NCBI GenBank assembly: GCA_002361615.1
Contig: DETK01000033.1
Location: 1 to 64,000 of the forward strand
Direction: 5' to 3'
Source: Bacteroidales bacterium UBA3290
Lineage (GTDB): Bacteria; Bacteroidota; Bacteroidia; Bacteroidales; UBA932
Length of the DNA stretch: 64,000 nt
Every line of letters begins with the position of its first letter. Within the stretch, counting starts at the first letter, position 1. Position numbers and translations under genes: made by a program. The notes below the pieces were generated by a model that did no database searches, was not told the origin of the DNA, and was given only the letters and a program-made list of their open reading frames with translations. Shown one piece after another: positions 24,922 through 34,092 of the stretch.

Positions 24922-25800
24922 TCAGGGTTGCGCTATGCGACGGGTCTGCAGCAAAACCGAGACGACGATCAGGACGAGGCCGATCCAGAAAGACCAGCCG
25001 ACTTCGCGGTGTTCGTGGAAGAGGAGAGCCGCCAAGGCGATGCTGTAGACCGGCTCAAGGTTGTATGTCAGGTTGACGGTGAAGGCCGAGAACTTCCGCA
25101 GCGCCTGCAGCTGGAAGAGGAAGGGGACGATGGTGAAGACGGAGCCGAGCAGCAGGAGCCAGATCCAGTCGCTTCCCACGGGCAGGATGGGCTCGGCGGG
25201 CAGCACGCGGGCCTGAAGCGGGATGCACAGGGTCAGGAGCAGCGCGCCGCCGACCAGTTCCCAGAGGAGCATGGTCGGCGTATCCTCTCCGGTGCGCGCG
25301 GCCACGTTCACGTTGAGGATGGCGAAGATGGAATAGAGCGCGGCGGAGAGCAGGCCCAAGGCGATGCCGAGCCGATAGCGCACGTCGAGGCTGAAGATCA
25401 GCAGGACGCCGGCGATGGAGATGAAGCTGATGAGGATCTCTTTCCAGGAAACCCGCGTCCGGTTGATCAGCGGTTCGAACAGGGTGGTGAAGAAGCACGA
25501 AGTGGCGATGCAGGCCACGCCGATCGACACGTTCGCTGTTTGGATGCTGGCGAAAAAGGCCACCCAGTGCAGGGCCAGCAGCACGCCGCAGCCGGCGATC
25601 TGCAACACGACCTTGCGCCCGACCTTGTGGAGGCGCCCTATGCACCACAGCACGAGGACCAGCGTGACGATGCTGAACAGCATCCGATACCACACCAGCG
25701 GCAGGCCGCCGAGCGAAATCAAACGGCCGAAAATACCCGTCCAACCCGCCAGGAAGACGGCAGTGTGCAGGATGAGCAGCGTGCGGGTATTCTCTTTCAT
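24922..25800 (-). CDS. EamA/DMT-family transporter
   Basis: A 292-residue inner-membrane transporter with about ten helices in two EamA repeats (LHTAVFLAGWTGIFGRLI, LHWVAFFASIQTANVSIG, LGLLSAALYSIFAILNVNVA, LTYNLEPVYSIALAALLFHE). The last segment is the canonical EamA C-terminal signature. DMT members export amino acids, sugars or metabolites, and the substrate cannot be told. The start at 25800 is chosen over a longer frame; it lies only 7 nt from an ideal -7 box, implying an almost leaderless mRNA. It converges with the DNA alkylation repair gene across 27 bp. Confidence 0.9.
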   Translation of the reverse strand: MKENTRTLLILHTAVFLAGWTGIFGRLISLGGLPLVWYRMLFSIVTLVLVLWCIGRLHKVGRKVVLQIAGCGVLLALHWVAFFASIQTANVSIGVACIATSCFFTTLFEPLINRTRVSWKEILISFISIAGVLLIFSLDVRYRLGIALGLLSAALYSIFAILNVNVAARTGEDTPTMLLWELVGGALLLTLCIPLQARVLPAEPILPVGSDWIWLLLLGSVFTIVPFLFQLQALRKFSAFTVNLTYNLEPVYSIALAALLFHEHREVGWSFWIGLVLIVVSVLLQTRRIAQP

Positions 25801-25806
25801 AAGGGG

Positions 25807-25838
25807 CAAAAGTAAACAATTTGCCCGGGTTGGGCAAA
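25807..25838 (-). promoter_or_regulatory. Strong Bacteroidetes-type promoter for the DMT transporter
   Basis: On the minus strand TTTG (25835-25838) is followed after 20 nt by TACTTTTG (25807-25814), exact matches to both the -33 and -7 elements. Transcription should begin only a few bases from the ATG at 25800. Confidence 0.7.
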
Positions 25839-25839
25839 T
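25819..25839. promoter_or_regulatory. Inverted repeat covering divergent -33 boxes
   Basis: ATTTGCCC (25819-25826) and GGGCAAAT (25832-25839) form a perfect 8-bp dyad with a 5-nt spacer. It contains the TTTG elements of both the leftward and rightward promoters, so it could be an operator for a shared regulator. Confidence 0.4.
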
Positions 25840-25853
25840 AATCGCTATCTTTA
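25820..25853 (+). promoter_or_regulatory. Probable promoter for the M28 peptidase operon
   Basis: TTTG (25820-25823), a 22-nt spacer and TATCTTTA (25846-25853, one mismatch from TAnnTTTG) lie 25 nt upstream of the start at 25879. Confidence 0.45.
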
Positions 25854-25878
25854 CAAAGATAAGCTGGAACTCATTCGT

Positions 25879-27153
25879 ATGAAAGCATTTCGGAAATTGT
25901 CTCTGGTCGCCGTAGCGGCCCTGGTGCTGGTCCCGTGCATGCAGGCACAGGACCTGCCCCGCTTCAAGAAAATGGTCCGTCAACTCAGCAGTGCCCGGTA
26001 CCAGGGGCGCGGCTATGCGCGCGACGGCGTCCGCAAGTCGGGGAAATTCATTGCCCGGGAATTTGAAAAATCCGGCGCGGACGAAGTCACGCTGCAGCCG
26101 TTTACCTTGGACATCAATACATTCTGCGGTGCGATGGAGATGTGGGCTGACGGGCGCAAACTGTCCCCTGGCTTCGATTTTTCGATGCGGGAATACTCGC
26201 CCGGCGTACACGGGGAATTCCCGGTCTATCACGTGGATACCCTGAACTTCGACGCCGAGAAGATGTTTGCCGACCTGGCCCGTCCCGAATATGCGAACTG
26301 TCTGGTTTCCTGCGAATTCTGGTTTACTTACCGGCATAAGGAGGCATTCTCGAAATTGCAGAAGGCGGGTGCCTGCACGAATGCCGGCCTGCTCTACGAA
26401 TGGACTTCACCCATCAAGTTCTACAAGGCTTATGGCGAAAAAGTGGTGGACAAACCCATCATTTGGGTCACGCCGGAGGCCATCGCAGGTGTCAAGTCCG
26501 TCAAAGTGAATGTGGACAACGAATTCCTGAAAGGCTACCAGACGGAAAATGTAATCGCCAAGGTCAACGGCCGCCGCCACGATGGGTGCTATGTCTTCAC
26601 GGCGCATTACGACCATCTGGGCAATCTCGGCCGGAAGGTCTATTATCCCGGTGCCAACGACAACGCTTCCGGCACAGCCGCCATCATTACGCTGGCGAAG
26701 TATTATGTGGAGCATCAGCCGGAGTACGATATGTATTTCATCGCCTTTTCCGGCGAAGACGCCAACCTGCGCGGCTCGACCTGGTTCGTGGAGCATCCTG
26801 TCGTGCCGCTCGACCGGATCCGGTATCTGTTCAATCTGGATATGATAGGGGATAACAACCCCGTGCAGTATTGCGAAGTCAGTGAGGCAGGTATGTCCCG
26901 CTTCGAAGTGTTTGAGGCAATCAACCGGGAGCAGGGACTCTTCGAGGCTTTGAACCGGGGCGAACTGGCCGCCAACAGCGACCACTATCCCTTCGCCGTC
27001 CGGGGCGTTCCCTGCATTTTCCTGGAAAACCAGGAAGGGGACGCCTTCCCGTACTATCACACGCCGGCCGACGATATGAAAACCATCTGTTTTGACAGTT
27101 ATATCCCTGTCTTCAAATTGGTTACGGAATTCATCAGGCGTGACAGCCATTAA
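25879..27153 (+). CDS. M28-family zinc aminopeptidase, secreted
   Basis: A 424-residue exported metallopeptidase. Signal MKAFRKLSLVAVAALVLVPCMQA, then a prodomain-like region with an inserted PA-type segment (about residues 90-210). The M28 catalytic core has metal ligands in FTAHYDHLG, PGANDNASGTAAI, AFSGEDANLRGS, NLDMIGDN and SDHYPFAV. The usual EE pair is ED here, which still offers a carboxylate. It should remove N-terminal amino acids from periplasmic peptides. It leads an operon with carbonic anhydrase and GH92. Confidence 0.9.
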   Translation: MKAFRKLSLVAVAALVLVPCMQAQDLPRFKKMVRQLSSARYQGRGYARDGVRKSGKFIAREFEKSGADEVTLQPFTLDINTFCGAMEMWADGRKLSPGFDFSMREYSPGVHGEFPVYHVDTLNFDAEKMFADLARPEYANCLVSCEFWFTYRHKEAFSKLQKAGACTNAGLLYEWTSPIKFYKAYGEKVVDKPIIWVTPEAIAGVKSVKVNVDNEFLKGYQTENVIAKVNGRRHDGCYVFTAHYDHLGNLGRKVYYPGANDNASGTAAIITLAKYYVEHQPEYDMYFIAFSGEDANLRGSTWFVEHPVVPLDRIRYLFNLDMIGDNNPVQYCEVSEAGMSRFEVFEAINREQGLFEALNRGELAANSDHYPFAVRGVPCIFLENQEGDAFPYYHTPADDMKTICFDSYIPVFKLVTEFIRRDSH

Positions 27154-27171
27154 CGACCAAAACTGAGAAAA

Positions 27172-27708
27172 ATGATAGACCAGATCCTTCAATTCAACCG
27201 ACAGTTCGTGGCAGAAAAAGGCTATGAACCTTACGTCACCGACAAATATCCGGCAAAGAAACTGGCGGTGCTCACCTGTATGGATACGCGGCTGACAGAG
27301 CTGCTTCCCAAGGCGCTGGGCCTGCGCAACGGGGACGCCAAGATCATCAAGAACGCGGGCGGCCTCATCCTCTCGGAAACGGATTCGGCCATCCGGTCGC
27401 TGCTGGTAGGTATCTATGAGCTGGGTGTCAAGGAAGTCATGGTGGTGCATCATTCCACTTGTGGCGCCTGCCACATGAGTTACGATGCCTTCCGTCCCCA
27501 CATGCTGGAGCATGGCATCTCCGAAGAGACGCTCTCCGAGTGGGAGGCCAGGGGAGTGGCGGAGTGGCTGGAAGGCTTCCACGACACGGAAGCTTCGGTA
27601 CGCAAGACCGTGGCATCCATCGTGAATCACCCGTTGGTGCCCAAAGACGTGGTGGTGCGGGGGTTCATCATCGATTCGGTGACCGGCGCGCTGACTGAAA
27701 TCCAATGA
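27172..27708 (+). CDS. Beta-class carbonic anhydrase
   Basis: A 178-residue cytoplasmic zinc enzyme interconverting CO2 and bicarbonate. Zinc ligands and the catalytic dyad are visible: CMDTRL (Cys, Asp, Arg) and VVHHSTCGACHMS (His and Cys). NAGGLILSETDSAIRSLL is the conserved middle segment. The compact size fits the short bacterial clade. It lies 18 nt after the M28 stop and overlaps the GH92 start by ATGA. Confidence 0.93.
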   Translation: MIDQILQFNRQFVAEKGYEPYVTDKYPAKKLAVLTCMDTRLTELLPKALGLRNGDAKIIKNAGGLILSETDSAIRSLLVGIYELGVKEVMVVHHSTCGACHMSYDAFRPHMLEHGISEETLSEWEARGVAEWLEGFHDTEASVRKTVASIVNHPLVPKDVVVRGFIIDSVTGALTEIQ

Positions 27709-30029
27709 AACGGTTTCTCCTCCTGCTGCTCTGTCTGACGGGTATGATATGCCTGGCCAGCGCCCAAGTGTCGCAGTACGTCAATCCGATGATCGGCACT
27801 ACGGGCATGGGACACTGCTTCCCGGGTGCGTGCGCCCCGTTCGGGGCCGTGCAGCTCTCGCCCGACACGGATACCATTCCGCACAATGTCGGAGGGAAGT
27901 ATCAACCCCGCGCGTATGACTACTGTGCTGGCTATCAGTATACGGACAATACGATCGTCGGCTTCAGCCATACCCATCTGAGCGGAACGGGCCATTCCGA
28001 CCTGGGTGACATCCTGCTCATGCCCCAGACCGGCGCTTTGCAGTTGAACCCCGGCACGAAAGAAGATCCGGACGGAGGTTATCGGCAGCGGTTCAGTCAC
28101 GAGACGGAGCATGCGGAGCCGGGCCTCTACGAAGTTACGCTCGCTGACAGCGGCGTCCGCGCGCGGCTTACCGCTACGCAGCGGGTGGGCGTCCACCAAT
28201 ATACTTTCCCGAAAGGCAGCACCCAACGTCTGGTAGTGGACCTGCTTCACGGCATCTACAATTATGACGGCAAAGTGCTCTGGTCTCGGATCCGGGTCGT
28301 GAACGATACCCTTGTCACGGGTTACCGGATTACGGACGGCTGGTCGAGAGGCAACTATACTTACTTTGCCATCTCCTTTTCCAAGCCCGTCGTAAACTAT
28401 GGTTATGCCGACCGCAAGCAGCCGGCGTACCGGGGATTCTGGCGCAAGTTCGACCTGCATCACAATTTCCCGGACATTGCCGGGCGTGACGTCACGGCCT
28501 ATTTCGAGTTCGACGCCGAGGTGCCCGAACTCGAGGTGAAGGTGGCCCTGTCGGCTGTCTCTACGGAAGGGGCCTTGAAGAACCTGGCTGCGGAGGCTGC
28601 CGGCAAGTCTTTCGAGACGATCCGGTGCGAGACCGCCTGCGCCTGGGAACAGGAACTCGGTGTACTGCAGTGCGAGGGCACCGACGACCAGAAGGCGAGC
28701 CTCTATACGGCGCTCTATCACACGATGATCAACCCTTCCGTCTATATGGACGTGGACGGACGCTACCGCGGCGTTGACGGGGAAGTCCATCAGGCCGAAG
28801 GCTTTACCAACTATACGGTGTTCTCCGTCTGGGATACCTACCGCGCCGAGCACCCGTTGCTGGGGCTGCTCAAGACCAGCCGCAACACCGACATGGTCCG
28901 CTCGATGCTGGCCCACTGGCGGCAGAATCCCGTGGGAATGCTGCCGGTGTGGAGCCTGCAGGGCAATGAGGGCTGGTGCATGACCGGCTACCACGCGGTG
29001 AGCGTGGTGGCGGACGCCCTGGTGAAAGGTGCCGACATCGACCGCGACGAAGCCTTCGCCGCGATGGTGGCGACAGCCAACTGCCCGCACCTGACCTCAG
29101 CCAGGGACTATGCGGCCTACGGATACGCGCCTTACGACAATGATGCGACAGCAGCCTCCAACACGCTGGAGTATTCCTTCGACGACTGGAGCATCTACCA
29201 CGCAGCCCAAATGACCGGCCGGAACGAAGTGGCCGATGCCTTCCGGGAGCGCGCGCATAACTACCGCAACACCTTCGATCCCGCCCTCGGCTTCGCCTCG
29301 CCACGCTTCAGGGATGGCTCCTTCAAACCGGATCTCGATCCGCTCCAGACCTATGGGGAAGGCTTCATCGAAGGCAACTCCTGGAACTTCTCCTTCCACG
29401 TGCCGCAGGACCCGTACGGCCTGATGGTCTGTATGGGCGGCGAGAAAGTCTTCAGAGAGCGCCTCGACCGACTCTTCGACATGGACCTTCCCGAGAAGTA
29501 TTACGCCGACAATGAGGATATTACGGCCGACTGCCTGATCGGCGGTTACGTACACGGGAACGAACCCAGCCATCATGTGCCTTACCTCTATGCCTGGACT
29601 ACGCAGCCCTGGAAAACCCAGGACCGGATCCGGACCATTCTGAACAAGATGTACCGCAACGACATTCGCGGCCTTGGCGGCAACGACGACTGCGGGCAGA
29701 TGTCTGCCTGGTATATCTTCTCCGTCATGGGCTTCTACCCGGTGGCGCCTGGCTGCGACCAGTACGTGCTCGGCGCGCCGTATCTGCCGTATCTGAAAGT
29801 CACGTTGGAAAATGGCGCCGTCATCGAAATCAAGGCGCCCGGCGTCAGCGACCGCAAGCGCTATGTGCGCAGCGTGAAGCTGAACGGGAAGCCGTACACC
29901 AAACTGTATCTAACCCACGCCGACCTGGCTGCCGGTTGTACGCTTGAATTCGAGATGTCAGACCGGCCCGACCGCCGACGCGGCCAGGCTGTATCCGATA
30001 AACCGTATTCCCTGACCGGGAGGAAATAG
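27705..30029 (+). CDS. Glycoside hydrolase family 92 (alpha-mannosidase)
   Basis: A 774-residue secreted exo-alpha-mannosidase. Signal MKRFLLLLLCLTGMICLASA, then VNPMIGTTGMGHCFPGA, FSHTHLSGTGHSDLGDILLM, and the C-terminal barrel with PVGMLPVWSLQGNEGWCM and GGNDDCGQMSAWYIFSVMGF, where the calcium and catalytic carboxylates lie. GH92 enzymes are calcium-dependent inverting enzymes that trim mannose from N-glycans or mannans. It is translationally coupled to the carbonic anhydrase gene and converges with the GH36 gene, 1 bp apart. Confidence 0.95.
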   Translation: MKRFLLLLLCLTGMICLASAQVSQYVNPMIGTTGMGHCFPGACAPFGAVQLSPDTDTIPHNVGGKYQPRAYDYCAGYQYTDNTIVGFSHTHLSGTGHSDLGDILLMPQTGALQLNPGTKEDPDGGYRQRFSHETEHAEPGLYEVTLADSGVRARLTATQRVGVHQYTFPKGSTQRLVVDLLHGIYNYDGKVLWSRIRVVNDTLVTGYRITDGWSRGNYTYFAISFSKPVVNYGYADRKQPAYRGFWRKFDLHHNFPDIAGRDVTAYFEFDAEVPELEVKVALSAVSTEGALKNLAAEAAGKSFETIRCETACAWEQELGVLQCEGTDDQKASLYTALYHTMINPSVYMDVDGRYRGVDGEVHQAEGFTNYTVFSVWDTYRAEHPLLGLLKTSRNTDMVRSMLAHWRQNPVGMLPVWSLQGNEGWCMTGYHAVSVVADALVKGADIDRDEAFAAMVATANCPHLTSARDYAAYGYAPYDNDATAASNTLEYSFDDWSIYHAAQMTGRNEVADAFRERAHNYRNTFDPALGFASPRFRDGSFKPDLDPLQTYGEGFIEGNSWNFSFHVPQDPYGLMVCMGGEKVFRERLDRLFDMDLPEKYYADNEDITADCLIGGYVHGNEPSHHVPYLYAWTTQPWKTQDRIRTILNKMYRNDIRGLGGNDDCGQMSAWYIFSVMGFYPVAPGCDQYVLGAPYLPYLKVTLENGAVIEIKAPGVSDRKRYVRSVKLNGKPYTKLYLTHADLAAGCTLEFEMSDRPDRRRGQAVSDKPYSLTGRK

Positions 30030-30030
30030 G

Positions 30031-32217
30031 CTATTGGGCTTCCAGGTAGAAGACGGCCGAACTGTATTTCTGCGGCAGGTCGGGGTTGAAGGCGCCGCTT
30101 TGCAGGAATTCGCCGGAGAAGACATCGCCGTCGCCCCACCAGCAGGAGCGGTTCACATTGAGTTCCTTCACGGTGTAGTTGCGCTTCGGATCGAGGCCGT
30201 CGAGCCGGAAGCTGTGCTGGCTTCCTGCGCGGTGCTGGTAGCGCATGCAGTAGGTATAGACCACGGCGCGGGATTTGTCCTGCGAGACGTACATCAGGGC
30301 GTAGTAATCACTGTCATAGGGCGAGGAGAGGCGGTACAGGTCTCCCGTAAACACCAGATCCCGATACTGGTAATAGGAGGCGATGCAACGCTCCGCCAGG
30401 GCGCGTTCGTGTTCTGAGAAATGCTTGGGCTGCAGTTCCAGCCCCAGACGTCCGGCGCAGGCCATGTCGAAACGGAACTTCAGCGGCGTGACGTTGCCGC
30501 TCTGGTGGTTGGGAACGGCCGATACGTGGGCGCCCATGATGAAGGGCGGGTAGATGAGGTTCGTGGCGTACTGGATATAGGCGCGGCAGTCGCCGTCGGT
30601 ATTGTCGCTGGTCCAGATTTCGTCGAAATAGCGAAGGGCTCCGTAGTCGACGCGTCCGCCGCCTGAGGAACAGCACTGGATCAGCACGCGGGGATACTTT
30701 TCGCGGATGCGCCGCATCACGTTGTACAGGCCTTGGCAATACTCCACGTAGAAGCGGTCCTGTTCCTTGCCGAGATAGGTGCTGCCGAACGACTCGATAA
30801 CGCGGTTGCAGTCCCATTTCACGTAGTCGATGTTCTTCGAGAGTTGCATCACGCCGTCGAAAATGCCGTACACGAAGTCCTGTACGGCCGGGTTCGAAAG
30901 GTCGAGGACCCACTGGTTGCGTTCCTGGTAGATGTCGCGTCCCGGGCTCTTGACCACCCATTCGGGATGTCTGTGCGCCAGGTTCGAGGCGGGATTGACC
31001 ATTTCCGGCTCGATCCAGATGCCGAATTTGAGCCCCTTGTCGTGGGCGTAGGATGCGACATAGTCGATGCCTTCAGGCAATTTGGCGGTGTTGACTTCCC
31101 AGTCGCCCAGGCCGGCGTCGTCCCCGTTGCGCGGGTAATCTTTGGCGAACCAGCCGTCATCAAGCACGAACATCTCCAGGCCCATGCCCGCCGCGTCGTC
31201 GATCATCCTGAGCAGGGTTTCGGTCGTGAAGCTGAAGTAGGCGCCTTCCCAGCTGTTGAGGAGGGTAGGATGGACCTGGCCTCCGCCGTAAACGCCCCAG
31301 TTGCGGGCCCAGCGGTGCAGGTTGCGGGAGGCCTGTCCTGCCCCGTTGTTGGAATAGGTCCAGACCATGTCCGGTGTGATGAAGGTCTTGCCGGGAGCCA
31401 GGGAATAGGTGGCGGCATGGGGGTTGATGCCCGCGATGACGTTGAGCTTTCCGGCGTTGTCGTGTTCGAAACTCAGGCGGAAGTTGCCGCTCCAGGCCAG
31501 GGCGCCGGCGATGACTTCGCCGGCCGTCTCGCTGAATTCAGCCGTATTCAGACTCAGCATGAACGAAGGGTTGTTTCCCTGTGTGGCCTGGACGCCGCGC
31601 CGCGATTCGATGACCTTGGTGTCGTGTCCCAGCAGTTCGCGTTCCACTTGCATTTCGGTGGCCCAGCCGCCCCAGGTGTGGGTGAGCAGGTATTTGTCGG
31701 CATTGAAATGCAGGGCGGAGGAGGCGTAGTCGAGCAGTTCCACGGGTTTCTTGCCGCCGTTGATGATTTCGGTATGGGCCACGATGACATCTTCTTTCTC
31801 GTAGGCTTCGTAGATGAGTACGACCGCCAGGGCCGTGACGGGATCGCGGAGCATGACTTTTGTCGTGAAGACGCCGGCCCGGTATTCAGAGGTATGGCCG
31901 GTGTAGTAGAGTTCGGTGTTGTGGCTGCCGTCGGCATAGCGCACGTGGAGGGCAGGTGTGCCGATGAACACGCCGCCAGTAGTAGGGATGGTCATCGGCC
32001 CTGAACCATTGGGCCCGGTAAAGAGCTTGTCGTCGTTGAGGAATGTCCAAGGGGCGTCGATCCGGGATCCGTAGTAGCGGGTTCTCAGATTCCCGGCGTC
32101 GTCCGTGGTCAGGACCAATTGGGTGTGGTCTGTCTGAACGAGAATGTATGTTTTGTTGGCCCGGGCGGGAAGGTAAAGGCACAAGAGGGAGACGGTTAGA
32201 AGCAGGATATGTTTCAT
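30031..32217 (-). CDS. Alpha-galactosidase, glycoside hydrolase family 36
   Basis: A 728-residue secreted alpha-galactosidase. Signal MKHILLLTVSLLCLYLPARA, a beta-supersandwich N-terminal domain, then the barrel with FVLDDGWFAKDYPRNG, GIWIEPEMVNPAS, nucleophile segment YVKWDCNR and acid/base region EIWTSDNTDG. It removes terminal alpha-galactose, as on galactomannan side chains, which fits the mannanase and mannosyl phosphorylase 20 kb away. It is divergent from the DUF6057-like gene at 32337. Confidence 0.95.
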   Translation of the reverse strand: MKHILLLTVSLLCLYLPARANKTYILVQTDHTQLVLTTDDAGNLRTRYYGSRIDAPWTFLNDDKLFTGPNGSGPMTIPTTGGVFIGTPALHVRYADGSHNTELYYTGHTSEYRAGVFTTKVMLRDPVTALAVVLIYEAYEKEDVIVAHTEIINGGKKPVELLDYASSALHFNADKYLLTHTWGGWATEMQVERELLGHDTKVIESRRGVQATQGNNPSFMLSLNTAEFSETAGEVIAGALAWSGNFRLSFEHDNAGKLNVIAGINPHAATYSLAPGKTFITPDMVWTYSNNGAGQASRNLHRWARNWGVYGGGQVHPTLLNSWEGAYFSFTTETLLRMIDDAAGMGLEMFVLDDGWFAKDYPRNGDDAGLGDWEVNTAKLPEGIDYVASYAHDKGLKFGIWIEPEMVNPASNLAHRHPEWVVKSPGRDIYQERNQWVLDLSNPAVQDFVYGIFDGVMQLSKNIDYVKWDCNRVIESFGSTYLGKEQDRFYVEYCQGLYNVMRRIREKYPRVLIQCCSSGGGRVDYGALRYFDEIWTSDNTDGDCRAYIQYATNLIYPPFIMGAHVSAVPNHQSGNVTPLKFRFDMACAGRLGLELQPKHFSEHERALAERCIASYYQYRDLVFTGDLYRLSSPYDSDYYALMYVSQDKSRAVVYTYCMRYQHRAGSQHSFRLDGLDPKRNYTVKELNVNRSCWWGDGDVFSGEFLQSGAFNPDLPQKYSSAVFYLEAQ

Positions 32218-32304
32218 AGTCGGTTTTTAGGTTTGATTCGATAGGAAATGGTTCAATCCGGAGCACAATTTACGTTTTTTTTCGCTTATTTCAAATTATA
32301 AAGA

Positions 32305-32312
32305 TAACTTTG
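32305..32312 (+). promoter_or_regulatory. -7 promoter box for the DUF6057/TolB-like pair
   Basis: TAACTTTG, an exact TAnnTTTG match, 24 nt upstream of the start at 32337. A TTTC lies 21 nt further upstream in place of a -33 TTTG. Confidence 0.6.
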
Positions 32313-32336
32313 CCTTATTAAACAGGCCGCAGCAGA

Positions 32337-34085
32337 ATGTCCCGTTTCCAGAAGATATCGGCCCTCGCGATGACAGTCCTGACCGGGATTGCCCTCTATT
32401 TCTTTTTCGCGTTCAGGTATCCCTATCATCTTCATTTCCAAGAGCAGTACCAGTTGTTTGAATGGACATGGAAATACTTTGCGGACGTGTCCTGCGTGCC
32501 GGGCGGCCTGGCCGACTGGCTGGGGCGCTGCCTTACCCAGTTCTTCTATCACGCGCCGGCAGGTTCCGCGCTTTTGGCGATCCTGCTCTGTGGCGTACAG
32601 CTCATCGTCTGGGCGGCGTGCCGACGGCGGACGCTCCTGACCTATGTGCTCTCCTTCCTTCCGGTCCTGCTGCTGACAGCTTTTTTCTGCGATGATAACG
32701 CCCTTACGGGTCCGATCGTAGGCTTGGCGCTGTCGCTCGGCGTGGCGGCCCTGTGCCGGTGTGTCGGTGCATGGAAAGGTCGCCGGCTATTGGAATTGCT
32801 TCTCGTCCCAGCCGTATATATGGCCTGCGGTCCGCTCTGTCTTCTGTTCATCATCGCGGCCGTTTGCTGCGAAGTGGCGGACGGGGAGGGAAGACCTTGG
32901 CTCTTCGCGATCGGGATGCTGACCGTCGCTGCGCTCTGTCTCCTGGCAGCCTGGCGCATCTTCCCGTATCCGTTCAACCGTCTGGTGCAGGGCGTTCACT
33001 ACTACCGTTTCCATAACATCCTGCCCGGCATGCTCTATGCGGCTGCCGCAGCTGCGGCACTGGTGGTCCTGTTTTCCTGCCTGAAGGTTCGTAAGCCGTT
33101 GCAGGGATCGGTTCTTCCGATAGCGTTGTTCGGGGTCCTGGCAGCTGCCGGTATCTTGTTGACGCTGCGCGTTGCCGATTCCGCCAAGGAAGAGTGGATG
33201 CGCTACGATTTCATGGTCCGCATGCAGATGTGGAACCGCATCCGGCAGCAGGCCGACCGCCGCAATCCCGACAATCCCAAGACCGTCTCCTGCCTGAACC
33301 TGGCCCTTGCCAAGACCGGGCATCTGGCCGACAGCCAGTTCTCCTATTTCCAGAACGGCCCCGACGGGCTGCTGCCCACCTATGAGGGCGACTATACCAA
33401 CCCTGTCTCGACCGGAGAGATTTTCTGGCATCTGGGGATGGTCAACACTGCCCAGCGCTACGTATTCGAGGCGCAGGAAGCCATTCCTGATTTCCAGAAA
33501 AGTGCCCGTTTCTACCGGCGTCTGGCTGAAACGAATCTTGTGAACGGCGACACGCTCGTCGCGATGAAATATCTGAAAGTCCTGGAACACACCACTTTCT
33601 ATCGTTCCTGGGCTCGCGAGACCGCTGCACTTGTGGCTGACGGCACGCTCTTCGAAAAGCGCCCGGAACTGGCCCGCATCCGCGAACTCCGTCTCAGGGA
33701 GCACGATTATCTCTTCAGTGAGACGGAGATGGATTCCATGCTGGGTCTCCTCAGCCTGGAGCATCCTGAAAACAGGATGGCCGTCGATTACCTTCTGTCC
33801 TGGTGTCTTCTGCGCAAGGACTTGAACCGTTTTGCGGAATGCCTGCAGATGGCGGAAATCTCGCCGCTTCCGCAGGTCTATCAGGAGGCACTCCTGCTTC
33901 TGTGGGTTTTCACGCATGAAGACTTCACCGGCCTGCCCCCTACGATCGCACCGGTCAATGTGCAGCGGATCAACCGTTTCATGGCCGACGCCAATGCCGG
34001 GAAAAGCGAGGCCGTGATGAAAGCCACCTATGGGAATACCTATTGGTTCTATTTCATTTTCCGCTACCGTAACCAACAGCAATGA
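32337..34085 (+). CDS. DUF6057-like polytopic membrane protein, copy A
   Basis: A 582-residue protein in two parts. Residues 1-285 hold about eight membrane helices (AMTVLTGIALYFFFAF, ALLAILLCGVQLIVWAA, TYVLSFLPVLLLTAFF, LYAAAAAAALVVLFSCL). Residues 290-582 are a soluble alpha-helical domain with TPR-like character, including RLAETNLVNGDTLVAMKYL and YLLSWCLLRKDLNRFAE, and end in aromatic NTYWFYFIFRYR. I place it in DUF6057 from memory of Bacteroides proteins with this layout; the function is unknown. It is followed after 7 nt by a haem-motif propeller lipoprotein, a pairing repeated nearby. Confidence 0.75.
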   Translation: MSRFQKISALAMTVLTGIALYFFFAFRYPYHLHFQEQYQLFEWTWKYFADVSCVPGGLADWLGRCLTQFFYHAPAGSALLAILLCGVQLIVWAACRRRTLLTYVLSFLPVLLLTAFFCDDNALTGPIVGLALSLGVAALCRCVGAWKGRRLLELLLVPAVYMACGPLCLLFIIAAVCCEVADGEGRPWLFAIGMLTVAALCLLAAWRIFPYPFNRLVQGVHYYRFHNILPGMLYAAAAAAALVVLFSCLKVRKPLQGSVLPIALFGVLAAAGILLTLRVADSAKEEWMRYDFMVRMQMWNRIRQQADRRNPDNPKTVSCLNLALAKTGHLADSQFSYFQNGPDGLLPTYEGDYTNPVSTGEIFWHLGMVNTAQRYVFEAQEAIPDFQKSARFYRRLAETNLVNGDTLVAMKYLKVLEHTTFYRSWARETAALVADGTLFEKRPELARIRELRLREHDYLFSETEMDSMLGLLSLEHPENRMAVDYLLSWCLLRKDLNRFAECLQMAEISPLPQVYQEALLLLWVFTHEDFTGLPPTIAPVNVQRINRFMADANAGKSEAVMKATYGNTYWFYFIFRYRNQQQ

Positions 34086-34092
34086 TCCTGCT

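Noticed and set aside
32250..32259. GGTTCAATCC, resembling a tRNA T-arm
   Set aside because: No acceptor, D or anticodon stems can be formed around it; it lies in the GH36 upstream region.
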